Shown piece by piece: positions 1 through 8,888 of a stretch of 64,000 nucleotides of DNA. The DNA lies in assembly GCA_003132405.1 (NCBI GenBank), contig PKXQ01000148.1, positions 62,001-126,000 of the forward strand, written 5' to 3'. Under the pieces are notes generated by a model. That model made no database searches, was not told the origin of the DNA, and saw nothing but the letters and a program-made list of their open reading frames with translations. Both the position numbers and the translations under genes were made by a program. The DNA is from Acidobacteriaceae bacterium (lineage in GTDB: Bacteria; Acidobacteriota; Terriglobia; Terriglobales; Acidobacteriaceae). The stretch's first letter is position 1. Each line of letters opens with the position of its first letter.

Positions 1-27
1 AAGCGAAAATGCAAACTAGGAGGGAAC

Positions 28-468
28 ATGACGGGAAAACGCCAGAACACTTATTTTCGGAAGCTGCTGGTGGGCTATGACGGGTCTCCGCAGTCGGAAA
101 AAGCAGTCGATGTGGCCTTCTCGTTGGCGGAGAGCCTGGATGCGACGGTACTGATCTTTGCAGTTGCGCGACCTCCGGAACCTGCCACTTCAGTCGAGTT
201 GCAAGCCGTGCTCGACAATGCGAAAGAACACTTTGAAGAGGGGTTCAAGAAAATTTTGGAGAAGGCGCGTTCCCATGACCTCAATGTGAAGACCGACATG
301 GCAGTGGGGCACCCGGCAGAGCAAATTATCCATCGAGCCGAGGACGATGGTATTGACCTGATTATTTTGGGACGTCGTGGGCGATCCATGATCTCCAGAA
401 TGATGTTGGGTTCGGTCTCGGAGCGAGCCTTGCGATACGCGCACTGTCCTGTGATGGTAGTTCACTAA
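28..468 (+). CDS. Universal stress protein (UspA family)
   Basis: A 146-residue single-domain Usp protein. It opens with the first beta strand LLVGYDGSPQSEKAV and ends with the nucleotide-binding signature, seen here as GRRGRSMISRMMLGSVSERALRYAHCPVMVVH. The G-x2-G-x9-G(S) pattern is typical of ATP-binding Usp proteins, which are cytoplasmic and help cells survive stress. A strong AGGAGG stands about 6 bases before the ATG. It is the first gene of a same-strand run with crcB and the DUF190 genes, 81 bases before crcB. Its own promoter lies before the window. The link to fluoride or ion stress is inferred from context. Confidence 0.93.
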   Translation: MTGKRQNTYFRKLLVGYDGSPQSEKAVDVAFSLAESLDATVLIFAVARPPEPATSVELQAVLDNAKEHFEEGFKKILEKARSHDLNVKTDMAVGHPAEQIIHRAEDDGIDLIILGRRGRSMISRMMLGSVSERALRYAHCPVMVVH

Positions 469-549
469 CTGGACGCACTGCATGACCTTGGAAGTCGATT
501 ACCACGGAATGAGGATCGACGAGGTACGTCGGCCAAAGGATAAAAACAC

Positions 550-927
550 TTGCTGAAATATCTATTGGTTGGCATTGGAGGCGGTCTCGGGTCAATTCTG
601 CGTTTTTGGCTGGGCAGTTACATCGGCGGCAGAATGGGCGCTCGCTTTCCCTATGGAACGTTCGTCATTAATATTACGGGCTCGTTTCTGATTGGCCTGG
701 TCTTCGCTCTGTTGACCCTCAGAACTCATTGGAGTCCCAACTGGCGATACCTGATCCCGATTGGCTTTATCGGAGGCTACACGACGTTTTCCAGCTTCGA
801 GTATGAAACGCTGCGGTCGATTCAGGATGGCCAGATCGGACTGGGGCTTCTCTACGTGGCAAGCAGCGTGGTTGTTGGATTTGTTGCGGTTTGGGGAGGC
901 ATGATCGCGGGGAGGGCAATCTCATGA
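550..927 (+). CDS. crcB: Fluoride ion channel CrcB/Fluc
   Basis: A 125-residue membrane protein of the usual CrcB length with about four hydrophobic segments. Family hallmarks are visible: the GGxGSxxRFWLG start, the pore motif GTFVINITGSFLIG, and GFIGGYTTFSSFEYET, which corresponds to the GxxGGxTTFSTF signature. CrcB dimers form a channel that expels fluoride. The start is TTG, preceded by AAAGGA at about 536-541; no ATG fits the family N-terminus better. It lies between a universal stress protein and DUF190 genes, an association often seen for crcB. I found no convincing fluoride riboswitch in the 81 bases upstream, so any riboswitch would have to precede the whole operon. Confidence 0.95.
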   Translation: MLKYLLVGIGGGLGSILRFWLGSYIGGRMGARFPYGTFVINITGSFLIGLVFALLTLRTHWSPNWRYLIPIGFIGGYTTFSSFEYETLRSIQDGQIGLGLLYVASSVVVGFVAVWGGMIAGRAIS

Positions 928-987
928 AATGCCGTTGTGGTGGAATTTCTGCTCGGACAAGAAAGACCCTGATATCAGGAGGACAAC

Positions 988-1719
988 ATGCTCACAGCGG
1001 GGCCCGGTAAGAAGGTCGGGATTTACGTGGCTGAAGATCAGCAGTACCACGGGAGTTCGACCTATGCCGCGATTCTGGACTTTCTTTTTTTTCGCGGCGT
1101 GTCCGGTGCGACGGTGACCCGCGGTATCGCTGGATTTGGCGCGGATCATCATCTGCACACGACCAGTCTCGTCGATCTGGCGGTTCGCTTGCCGGTCAAG
1201 ATCGAGTTCATCGAAACGGCGGAAAAGGTGGAAGAGTTGTTGCCCAAACTGCAAGCGATGGCCGGTACCGGACTGATCGAGATGCAGGACACAACCATCG
1301 TGAAACCTGCCGAAAAGAAACAAAAGCAATCTGAGCCTGAGAGGCCTGCCTTAAAGCATGAGGGCAAAGCCAAGATGATGCGAATCTACATTGGCGAAAA
1401 CGACAAATGGAACGGCAAGCCACTGTATGAAGCCATCGTCAACGGCTTGCGATCGAACGATATTGCCGGTGTAACCGTTTATCGCGGAATCCTCGGCTAT
1501 GGCGCCAATCGCAGAATTCACAAAGACGCCGCGCTGAGCCTTTCTCACGACCGCCCTATCCTGCTGTCGATCGTTGATACGGAAGAAAAGCTGAAGGCGT
1601 TTATGCCCATTCTCGATCAGATGGTGCAGCAGGGTGTAGTTGTGCTGTCGGACGTCGACATCATCAAGTACGCGCATAACTATGAGAAGGCCGAGAGGCG
1701 GCAGGAGGCGCGGAAATGA
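988..1719 (+). CDS. Tandem DUF190 (PII/CutA-like) protein
   Basis: The 243 residues hold two DUF190 domains in series. Domain one (about 1-105) carries GATVTRGIAGFGADHHLHT. Domain two (about 120-235) carries GVTVYRGILGYGANRRIHK. Each continues into the PVKIEFIETAEKV or PILLSIVDTEEKL strand. DUF190 folds like the PII/CutA1 trimeric signalling proteins, so a regulatory or ligand-sensing role is plausible, but no reaction is established. AGGAGG precedes the ATG. Its TGA overlaps the next gene's ATG in an ATGA, indicating translational coupling. Domain two is far closer to the single-domain protein that follows than to domain one, suggesting duplication and fusion. Confidence 0.88.
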   Translation: MLTAGPGKKVGIYVAEDQQYHGSSTYAAILDFLFFRGVSGATVTRGIAGFGADHHLHTTSLVDLAVRLPVKIEFIETAEKVEELLPKLQAMAGTGLIEMQDTTIVKPAEKKQKQSEPERPALKHEGKAKMMRIYIGENDKWNGKPLYEAIVNGLRSNDIAGVTVYRGILGYGANRRIHKDAALSLSHDRPILLSIVDTEEKLKAFMPILDQMVQQGVVVLSDVDIIKYAHNYEKAERRQEARK

Positions 1720-2069
1720 AACTGGAAGGAAAAGCCAAGTTATTGCGCATTCATTTTGGTGAGGATGACAAATGGCAGGGTAAGCCGTTATACGAGGCCA
1801 TCGTGATCAAATGCCGCGAACTCGATATTGCGGGCGCCTCGGTGTTTCGTGGGATCGAGGGCTACGGCGCAAGCTCGCGAATTCACAAGGCGCATCTGCT
1901 GCGGTCCTCAGACAGACCAATCATGGTGTCCGTGATTGATACCGAGGAGAACCTCAAGAAATTGCTCCCTGCGCTGGATGAAATGGTGGATGAGGGATTG
2001 ATTGCGATGTCCGAAGTGGAAGTGATTCGTTACGTGCATCAGGACGGAGTGCGCTCTCCGGCTTCCTAG
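1716..2069 (+). CDS. Single-domain DUF190 protein
   Basis: A 117-residue DUF190 protein with the ASVFRGIEGYGASSRIHK signature and the DRPIMVSVIDTEENL strand. It closely resembles the second domain of the preceding gene; both have EGKAK, a GKPLYEAIV helix and a VxVIRY/VDIIKY end. It starts inside the upstream stop codon (ATGA), so the two are almost certainly co-translated. PII-like proteins are trimers, so this chain and the two-domain chain could mix into a hetero-oligomer; that is inference. It is the last gene of the usp-crcB operon. Confidence 0.88.
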   Translation: MKLEGKAKLLRIHFGEDDKWQGKPLYEAIVIKCRELDIAGASVFRGIEGYGASSRIHKAHLLRSSDRPIMVSVIDTEENLKKLLPALDEMVDEGLIAMSEVEVIRYVHQDGVRSPAS

Positions 2070-2159
2070 TGAAAAGTCGCGTGTAAAAGGGTAAATCGGT
2101 AGGGATCCAGATGTGTTTTGCACGAGCGCATAGATCAATCGAGATGGGGACGCTGCCAA

Positions 2160-3335
2160 TTACTTGATGACTCTGTGTTCTTTCAGGATCTCCACCGTTT
2201 TGTCAATTGGCAGGGCCTCGACCGTATGGCCGTTGCCCGTCGTCGTTGTTGCCTTGAACATCGAGTTGTAGACTGCTTCCTCGGTCGCCTCTATCACGGC
2301 CTCAAACAGCGGCGACATCGCGTCGTTGGTCATCACTTCCACGTTCCGTGTCGGCGCTTTGTCACTGGAGTGAATTCGAACCTGTAATGCCGTCGAGAAT
2401 GCGATCGCATAGTCTCCGCTGCCATTGGAGGCCGAACTGCCGGTGCGCGCCACGCCAAGCAACCCCCTAGCCGCTAGCCGCTTCAGGTTGCGCGCGTCGA
2501 GCGGCGCGTCGGTGGCGACGACGATCATGCATGATCCGTCTGCCTTGTCTTTTTCGTTGCCGCCCCCGTCCGCAACCTGCAGTTCTTTACGCAGGTAGTA
2601 CTGGCCCAGTTCCTGGCCCACGGGAGCGCCCGCGATGGTGAGGACGCCGCCGAAATTCGTCTGCACGAGCACGCCGACCGTGTATCCACCAAGACGCGTG
2701 GGCAGGTGGCGCGACGAGGTCCCTATGCCGCCCTTCCAGCCGAAGACCACCGTCCCTGTGCCGGCGCCGACGGCACCCTCTTCGACCGGACCGGCCTTAG
2801 CGTTTTTGACGGCGGCGAACACGTCGTCGGGCGCGATGTGGCGACCGCGAATGTCGCTCAGGTATCCATCGTTGGTTTCGCCGACCACCGGGTTGATGGA
2901 GAGCACATCCTCGTTGCCCGGCAATGCCAACATGTAACTGATCAGCGCGTCCGCCACGCGGGGCACGCTCGTCGTGGAGGTAAATAAGATCGGGGTTTCG
3001 ATGTCGCCCATTTCCTCGACCTGCGTAGAGCCAGTCAGCTTTCCGAAACCGTTGCCCACAAAAATCGCGCCCGGAACTTTTTCGCGATAGAGATTGCCGG
3101 AATGTGGCAGAACAGCGGTCACACCAGTTCGAATGTTGTCGCCGCGAATAATGGTCGTATGCCCGACTTCGACCCCGGCCACATCTGTAATCGCATTGAG
3201 CGGCCCGGTTGGCAGGACTCCCACCTTTAGGCCGAGGTCGGAGGCGCGGGGCCGCGAAGTGGGTGTTGTGTTTTGAGGAGCAGCGAATACCCCCGCCAAC
3301 AAGAGCGCGGCGACTGATAAGAACCTATTGGCCAT
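2160..3335 (-). CDS. Secreted P1-family peptidase (DmpA/BapA-type aminopeptidase)
   Basis: A 391-residue member of the S58/P1 family of self-cleaving N-terminal nucleophile aminopeptidases. Residues 1-19 look like a signal peptide, so the enzyme is probably periplasmic. Recognisable blocks are the LGLKVGVLPTGPLNAITDVAGVEVGHTT opening and the DGSCMIVVATDAPL block. The family cleaves between Gly and Ser in that block (here Gly267/Ser268), making Ser268 the nucleophile of the small subunit. Relatives remove N-terminal D- or beta-amino acids from small peptides. It is divergent from glgP with a 172-base gap. Substrate unknown. Confidence 0.9.
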   Translation of the reverse strand: MANRFLSVAALLLAGVFAAPQNTTPTSRPRASDLGLKVGVLPTGPLNAITDVAGVEVGHTTIIRGDNIRTGVTAVLPHSGNLYREKVPGAIFVGNGFGKLTGSTQVEEMGDIETPILFTSTTSVPRVADALISYMLALPGNEDVLSINPVVGETNDGYLSDIRGRHIAPDDVFAAVKNAKAGPVEEGAVGAGTGTVVFGWKGGIGTSSRHLPTRLGGYTVGVLVQTNFGGVLTIAGAPVGQELGQYYLRKELQVADGGGNEKDKADGSCMIVVATDAPLDARNLKRLAARGLLGVARTGSSASNGSGDYAIAFSTALQVRIHSSDKAPTRNVEVMTNDAMSPLFEAVIEATEEAVYNSMFKATTTTGNGHTVEALPIDKTVEILKEHRVIK

Positions 3336-3507
3336 AGAAATAGCATACGGCCAAAGCGCCTCGTCAGTTGGCAGTATCTAAGCAAGAGGCCAGACTGCCT
3401 AGCCGAACGGAGCTCGATAATTTTTAGAATAACTCGGAAGATTACAGATCATCAAATGATTACCACCAACAGCGTGGCGCAGTCCAACTTTTGCAAAGGT
3501 TGATCCG

Positions 3508-5985
3508 ATGACGAGCGCAACCAAGGTTTCAGATCTTCTACGACAATATGGCAGTGGTTCGATTCCGTTTTCCGGCACGGAGAGCGCGCTCTACGGACGA
3601 CACCTGATTTTTGATCGCGCGATCGATCCGAAGGTAGCGAGTGCGCGCGAGCGGTTTGAGGCGTTCTCCCATTCCGTACGGGATATCCTCGCGCAGCGTT
3701 GGGTTCAAACCAAGACTACTTACGAACAACAAAATGCCAAGCGCATTTACTACCTCTCGCTCGAATTTCTCATCGGCCGTTCGCTAGTCAATAACGTTTC
3801 GAACCTCTTGCTCGATCCGGTTGCACGACAAGTGGTACAAGAAACAAATATCGACTGGCTTGAGTTGCTCGAGCAGGAGCCCGATGCGGGATTGGGGAAC
3901 GGCGGTTTGGGCCGCTTGGCAGCATGCTTCCTCGACTCCATGGCTACCATGCAGCTTCCTGCCACCGGCTACGGACTGCGCTACGAGTACGGCATGTTCA
4001 AGCAATCCATCGTGGATGGTTGGCAAAAGGAGACTGCCGATAATTGGCTTCGCGACGGCGATCCGTGGGAGATCGAGCGCGCCCACGAGAAAGTGGAAGT
4101 GAAGCTGCACAGCTCCTTCGTCATGCGAGGCGGCAATTTCAAAATTGTCGAGGGCCGGCCATCGACCTTGATCGGTATTCCGTATGATCGCCCGGTCGTC
4201 GGTTATGGGGGAAAGACGATCAATTCTCTTCGTCTATGGGCAGCGGCGACGCCCGATTACTTCGATTTTCAAGAATTTGGCACGGGCGACTTCATCGGCG
4301 CGCTCGGCCAGAAGCTCGAAGTAGAAACGCTGACTCGCGTCCTGTATCCGGATGATTCGACGACCGCTGGGCAAGGTCTGCGCTTCTTGCAGGAATATTT
4401 TCTCGTGGCTTGTTCCATGGCCGACCTGGTGCGCCGCTTTCTGCGACACAACACGGACTGGAGCAAACTGCCAGAAAAAGCCGCTATCCAACTGAATGAC
4501 ACACACCCCTCCATGTCAGTCGCTGAACTCATGCGCATCCTGCTGGACGATGCGCACCTGGGATGGGATCAGGCCTGGGACCTGACCAAGAAGACGCTTG
4601 GCTACACGAATCACACATTGCTGCCTGAGGCTCTTGAGAAATGGCCGGTCGCGTGGTTTGAGGTGCTGCTTCCTCGGCATCTGGAGATCATTTACGAAAT
4701 TAATCGCAGGCTGCTCGACGAAGTGCGAGTCCGCTTCCCCGGCGATGATGGGCGTGTGCAGCGCATCAGCCTGGTGGAAGAGAGCAATCCGCGCAAGATT
4801 CGCATGGCCAATCTCGCCATCGTCGGCTCGCACAGCACTAATGGAGTGGCGGCGATCCACTCGAAGCTGTTGCGCACGACGACGGTCAAGGATCTCGCCG
4901 AAATGTTCCCCGAACGTTTCAACAATAAAACGAACGGAGTCACTCCGCGACGCTGGCTGCTGCAAGCGAATCCCGAAGTGGCCAGCGCCATCACCCAGAC
5001 TATCGGCGATGGGTGGATTACCGACCTCAGCCAACTCAAGCAGCTTAAGGCATTCGCCGACGACGCCGGGGTTCGAGCAGCGTTTCTCAAGTCCAAGCGC
5101 GATGCCAAGGTGCGCTTTGTCGATTGGCTCAAATCAACTTCAGGGCAGATTGTGGACCCGGACACAATCTTCGACTGCCACATCAAGCGCATTCATGAAT
5201 ATAAACGGCAACTACTGAACGCGCTGCGCATCGTGATTGTGTATAACCGGCTGCGGCAGAATCCCAATCTCCAGATGGCGCCGCGTACATTCTTTTTTGC
5301 GGGTAAAGCGGCGCCAGCCTATCACCTGGCGAAGGTCATCATAAAGTTCATCAATAATCTTGCGGGGACGATTGATGGTGACCCGATCGCTCGCGGACGA
5401 CTCAACGTCGTCTTTCTTCCTGAGTACAATGTTTCGCTGGCGGAAAGGTTGATTCCAGCGAGCGACGTTTCAAATCAGATCTCGACCGCCGGCTATGAAG
5501 CCAGCGGAACCAGCAATATAAAGTTCATGATGAATGGAGCCCTGACAGTCGGAACGCGCGACGGCGCGACCATCGAGATGGCGGAGGAAGCAGGCGAGGA
5601 CAACATGTTTCTGTTCGGCCTGACCGCGGAACAGGTCGAGAACAGCCGCGGCTGGTATAACCCGTACTGGCATTATGATCATGAACCCGAGACTCGCGCT
5701 GCTCTGGATCTTATTTTTTCCGATTATTTCAGCCGCAACGAACCGGGAGTATTCGAACCGTTGCGTGAAACGCTTCTGACCTCGGGCGATCACTACATGC
5801 ATCTCGCAGACCTGACCTCGTATGTCCAGGCGCAGGAGCGGCTCGGCGCGCTCTATGCGAATCCCGGCGCGTGGGCGCACAAGGCAATTCTGAATGTAGC
5901 CAGTTCGGGAAAGTTTTCGAGCGACCGCACGATTGCTGAATACTCAGCTGAGATTTGGAAGGGGGAACCATGCCCGATACCTTAG
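3508..5985 (+). CDS. glgP: Glycogen/alpha-glucan phosphorylase
   Basis: An 825-residue cytoplasmic phosphorylase of normal family length. It releases glucose-1-phosphate from alpha-1,4-glucans using pyridoxal phosphate. Seen directly: the [13 protein letters not shown] block, [20 protein letters not shown], the NDTHPSM motif, [16 protein letters not shown], and the PLP site [20 protein letters not shown], with Lys672 the Schiff-base lysine. The usual TLDGAN after that site is TRDGAT here. AAAGG lies upstream of the ATG. Its last 16 bases overlap the start of pgm, whose product handles the glucose-1-phosphate, so the two form a coupled glycogen-use operon. Confidence 0.96.
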   Translation: MTSATKVSDLLRQYGSGSIPFSGTESALYGRHLIFDRAIDPKVASARERFEAFSHSVRDILAQRWVQTKTTYEQQNAKRIYYLSLEFLIGRSLVNNVSNLLLDPVARQVVQETNIDWLELLEQEPDAGLGNGGLGRLAACFLDSMATMQLPATGYGLRYEYGMFKQSIVDGWQKETADNWLRDGDPWEIERAHEKVEVKLHSSFVMRGGNFKIVEGRPSTLIGIPYDRPVVGYGGKTINSLRLWAAATPDYFDFQEFGTGDFIGALGQKLEVETLTRVLYPDDSTTAGQGLRFLQEYFLVACSMADLVRRFLRHNTDWSKLPEKAAIQLNDTHPSMSVAELMRILLDDAHLGWDQAWDLTKKTLGYTNHTLLPEALEKWPVAWFEVLLPRHLEIIYEINRRLLDEVRVRFPGDDGRVQRISLVEESNPRKIRMANLAIVGSHSTNGVAAIHSKLLRTTTVKDLAEMFPERFNNKTNGVTPRRWLLQANPEVASAITQTIGDGWITDLSQLKQLKAFADDAGVRAAFLKSKRDAKVRFVDWLKSTSGQIVDPDTIFDCHIKRIHEYKRQLLNALRIVIVYNRLRQNPNLQMAPRTFFFAGKAAPAYHLAKVIIKFINNLAGTIDGDPIARGRLNVVFLPEYNVSLAERLIPASDVSNQISTAGYEASGTSNIKFMMNGALTVGTRDGATIEMAEEAGEDNMFLFGLTAEQVENSRGWYNPYWHYDHEPETRAALDLIFSDYFSRNEPGVFEPLRETLLTSGDHYMHLADLTSYVQAQERLGALYANPGAWAHKAILNVASSGKFSSDRTIAEYSAEIWKGEPCPIP

Positions 5986-7694
5986 AAACACAGTCGACGA
6001 CCGGCGCTGGTAGCGCGCCAACGATTTCTCCCCGCGCGGGTAAGCCGGCTCCGAAAGAGATGTTGATCAACGTTGGCCTTCTGGAAAAAAGATATTTTGA
6101 GCTGCCCAACGTGCATGATCCCAACCAACTTGTTAGCTTCGGCACCAGCGGACATCGCGGCTCGCCGCTGCATGGGACTTTTACCGAGGCGCACATTCTG
6201 GCTATCACCCAGGCGATCTGCGACTATCGACGAGAGCAGGGAACCGATGGCCCGCTCTACATGGGAAAAGATACGCACGCTGTCTCTGGACCGGCACAGC
6301 GGACCGCGCTGGAAGTATTGGCGGCCAATAACGTTGAGACGATCGTTCAGCAAAACGACGGAGTAACTCCGACTCCCGTCATCTCACGCGCGATTCTTGT
6401 TTACAACCACGGCCGGAAAGCGCATCTTGCCGACGGCATCGTGATTACGCCATCGCACAATCCGCCAGAAGATGGAGGCTTCAAGTACAACCCCACCAAC
6501 GGCGGCCCCGCCGATACAGATGTGACGCGCTGGGTGCAGGACCGTGCGAACGATTTCTTGCGCGCGGGGAACGTTGGGGTCAAGCGTATTCCGATTGCCA
6601 AAGCTTTTCAGGCCGCGACAACTCACCAACAAGACTTCGTGCTGCCCTACGTTCGTGACCTCAAGAACATTGTTGATATTGATGCGATTCGCGGCGCAGG
6701 TCTCAAACTTGGCGTTGATCCGCTAGGCGGCGCATCGCTGCCTTACTGGGAGCCGATCAATTCCTTCTACGGCTTGGACATAGTCGTCACGAATCCAGTA
6801 ATCGATCCGACGTTCTCGTTTATGACGGTCGATCATGATGGCAAAATCCGTATGGACTGTTCGAGCCCATACGCCATGGCCAGGCTGGTCGGGCTGAAAG
6901 ACAAATACCAGGTGGCCTTTGCCAACGATACCGACGCCGACCGGCACGGGATTGTAACTCCCGTTGCCGGCTTGATGAATCCTAACCACTACCTCGCAGT
7001 GGCCATCCAGTACTTACTAACTCATCGTGAGCAGTGGCGTAAGGATGTTGCCGTTGGAAAAACGTTAGTGAGCAGCAGCATGATTGACAGAGTCGTCAAA
7101 AAACTGGGCCACCAGCTTCGTGAAGTGCCGGTTGGTTTCAAGTGGTTTGTGCCGGGGTTGGTCGACGGCTCATGCTGTTTCGGCGGGGAAGAGAGCGCGG
7201 GAGCAAGCTTTCTTCGTCTTGATGGCACAGTGTGGACGACCGACAAGGACGGCCTGATCATGGATCTGCTCGCGGCAGAGATCACTGCGCACACCGGCAA
7301 CGATCCCGGAAAGCATTATCTTGATCTGACGGCGGAGTTTGGTACTCCGAATTACACACGAATTGACGCGCCGGCCACGCCCGAACAAAAAGCGAAGTTG
7401 CAAAAACTCTCGCCGGAGGCGGTGAAGGAGTCCGATCTTGCGGGCGAGCCAATTACCGCGAAGCTGACGAAAGCTCCGGGCAATAATGCGCCGATCGGCG
7501 GGTTGAAGGTCGTCGCAGCGAGTGGATGGTTCGCCGCCCGGCCCTCCGGCACGGAGAACATCTATAAGATCTACGCTGAGAGCTTCAAGAGCGAGAAACA
7601 TCTCGCCGCAATTGTCGGTGAAGCCGAGGAGATGGTGAATAATGCCCTGAGTTCCCCTGCGGTCGTTGCTCAAGATGGGTCGAGTAGAAAGTAG
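5970..7694 (+). CDS. pgm: Phosphoglucomutase (alpha-D-glucose-specific)
   Basis: A 574-residue phosphohexomutase interconverting glucose-1- and glucose-6-phosphate. The phosphoserine loop [12 protein letters not shown] gives Ser162 as catalytic residue. The magnesium loop is NDTDADRHG, the sugar loop is [12 protein letters not shown], and the C-terminal phosphate loop is [12 protein letters not shown]. The order and length match E. coli Pgm rather than archaeal-type mutases. A TTG lies in frame 15 bases earlier, but the ATG at 5970 follows a GAAGGGGGA ribosome site and is preferred. The start lies inside the end of glgP, which implies coupling. MarC follows 15 bases downstream. Confidence 0.95.
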   Translation: MPDTLETQSTTGAGSAPTISPRAGKPAPKEMLINVGLLEKRYFELPNVHDPNQLVSFGTSGHRGSPLHGTFTEAHILAITQAICDYRREQGTDGPLYMGKDTHAVSGPAQRTALEVLAANNVETIVQQNDGVTPTPVISRAILVYNHGRKAHLADGIVITPSHNPPEDGGFKYNPTNGGPADTDVTRWVQDRANDFLRAGNVGVKRIPIAKAFQAATTHQQDFVLPYVRDLKNIVDIDAIRGAGLKLGVDPLGGASLPYWEPINSFYGLDIVVTNPVIDPTFSFMTVDHDGKIRMDCSSPYAMARLVGLKDKYQVAFANDTDADRHGIVTPVAGLMNPNHYLAVAIQYLLTHREQWRKDVAVGKTLVSSSMIDRVVKKLGHQLREVPVGFKWFVPGLVDGSCCFGGEESAGASFLRLDGTVWTTDKDGLIMDLLAAEITAHTGNDPGKHYLDLTAEFGTPNYTRIDAPATPEQKAKLQKLSPEAVKESDLAGEPITAKLTKAPGNNAPIGGLKVVAASGWFAARPSGTENIYKIYAESFKSEKHLAAIVGEAEEMVNNALSSPAVVAQDGSSRK

Positions 7695-7709
7695 TGTGAA
7701 AGGCCAGGG

Positions 7710-8393
7710 ATGGTGATTCAAGCTGCTAAGAGCATTCTGCTAGTCGTGAGCGCGCTCTTTCCGATTGTGGATCCGATCGGAGGGAGCCCGGTTTTTCTTT
7801 TGCTGACGAGAGAGTACCCAGCCGAGACGCGCAGAGTGCTGGCTCGCCGCATTGCGATCAACAGTTTTGTGTTGCTGATCGCCTCCTACACGATCGGATC
7901 GCATGTGCTCTCATTCTTTGGGATTTCGATTCCGGTCGTGCAGGTCGGGGGCGGGCTGGTTGTGATTTCGGCGGGGTGGGCGCTGTTGAATCAGAAGGAC
8001 GGTGGTGATCGAAACAAAGTTAGCCCAACGGTCAGCTGCACGGATGCTCTGAACAAGGCGTTTTACCCGCTAACGCTACCCTTGACCGTTGGTCCCGGCT
8101 CCATCTCCGTCGCAATTACTCTAGGGGCGAATGAGACAGTGCATCATTGGAGCGCAAACTTACTGATGCTTCTTGCGGCGGCGATTGGTTGCGCTTTCGT
8201 GGCGGCGACGATCTATCCCTGCTACGCCTTCGCAGATAAACTGGCGAGCGTCATGGGCCCGACGGGAATGAACGTGATCTTGAGGCTGTCCTCATTTCTG
8301 CTGGTCTGTATCGGCGTGCAGATTTTTTGGAATGGCGCGAGCAAGTTGCTAAGTTCGTTGCCGCAAGCCGCCAGTCTCGTGGGGTCGCATTGA
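7710..8393 (+). CDS. MarC family integral membrane protein
   Basis: A 227-residue protein with about six hydrophobic segments and the MarC/UPF0056 pattern: the N-terminal ALFPIVDPIGGSPVFLLLT, the conserved RRIAINSFVLL segment, and a mid-protein FYPLTLPLTVGPGSISVAITLG. MarC proteins sit in the inner membrane. Despite the name they are not proven drug exporters, and their substrate is unknown. The start follows CCAGGG by only a few bases. It lies 15 bases after pgm and is probably the end of the glycogen-use transcript, though I know of no functional link. Confidence 0.88.
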   Translation: MVIQAAKSILLVVSALFPIVDPIGGSPVFLLLTREYPAETRRVLARRIAINSFVLLIASYTIGSHVLSFFGISIPVVQVGGGLVVISAGWALLNQKDGGDRNKVSPTVSCTDALNKAFYPLTLPLTVGPGSISVAITLGANETVHHWSANLLMLLAAAIGCAFVAATIYPCYAFADKLASVMGPTGMNVILRLSSFLLVCIGVQIFWNGASKLLSSLPQAASLVGSH

Positions 8394-8460
8394 ACCGTCC
8401 GGATATGAGCAATCTTAAGGCAACCCACTTTGGTTGCGGTAGTATGTTGACGGTGCGGGT

Positions 8461-8853
8461 ATGGCGCGCTTCCTTATATGGACGGAGGGGGACGGCGGCG
8501 GAGCGAAGGGATGGGCCTGCTCTGAGTGTTCGTGGAAGGATCCAATTCCGACGCTGCTTAGCGAAGGAGAAGCCAGGAGCGCTTACGATCGGTTAGCGGC
8601 GCTGAAGTTTCGCGAGCACACGTGCCCAAACACCGGCTTTTCTGCACCCAGAACGGAGCCCACAGCAGTCTATGGCAGCCCCTTCGCAGATCGTGCCCGC
8701 GCTCTCATCAAGAGAGGATACACGCCGAAGATTGCGGTGGATCTTGTTCTTCACGAATTGGAAATCGAACATGGCAGCCATTCGCGGAAGATGGACCAGG
8801 CGCGCACCGATGCGGAAGACTTCCTACGCAGGCTAAGGCAGGGACTACTGTGA
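8461..8853 (+). CDS. Small protein with probable zinc site, function unknown
   Basis: A 130-residue protein. Its N-terminal 60 residues contain CSEC followed by REHTC, a Cys2-His-Cys arrangement that could bind one zinc. The second half is helical, with GYTPKIAVDLVLHELEIEHG and a charged C-terminus. I do not recognise the family. The ribosome site is weak. It lies between marC and the convergent pepA, whose stop is 35 bases downstream. Codon use and GC match the neighbours. Confidence 0.6.
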   Translation: MARFLIWTEGDGGGAKGWACSECSWKDPIPTLLSEGEARSAYDRLAALKFREHTCPNTGFSAPRTEPTAVYGSPFADRARALIKRGYTPKIAVDLVLHELEIEHGSHSRKMDQARTDAEDFLRRLRQGLL

Positions 8854-8888
8854 AATCCGATTATCGAATCGACTTAAAGGTCCAGTTC

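Noticed and set aside
469..549. Possible fluoride riboswitch before crcB
   Set aside because: The 81-base gap lacks the conserved pseudoknot-forming segments of the crcB motif as I know it; a riboswitch, if any, lies before the operon.
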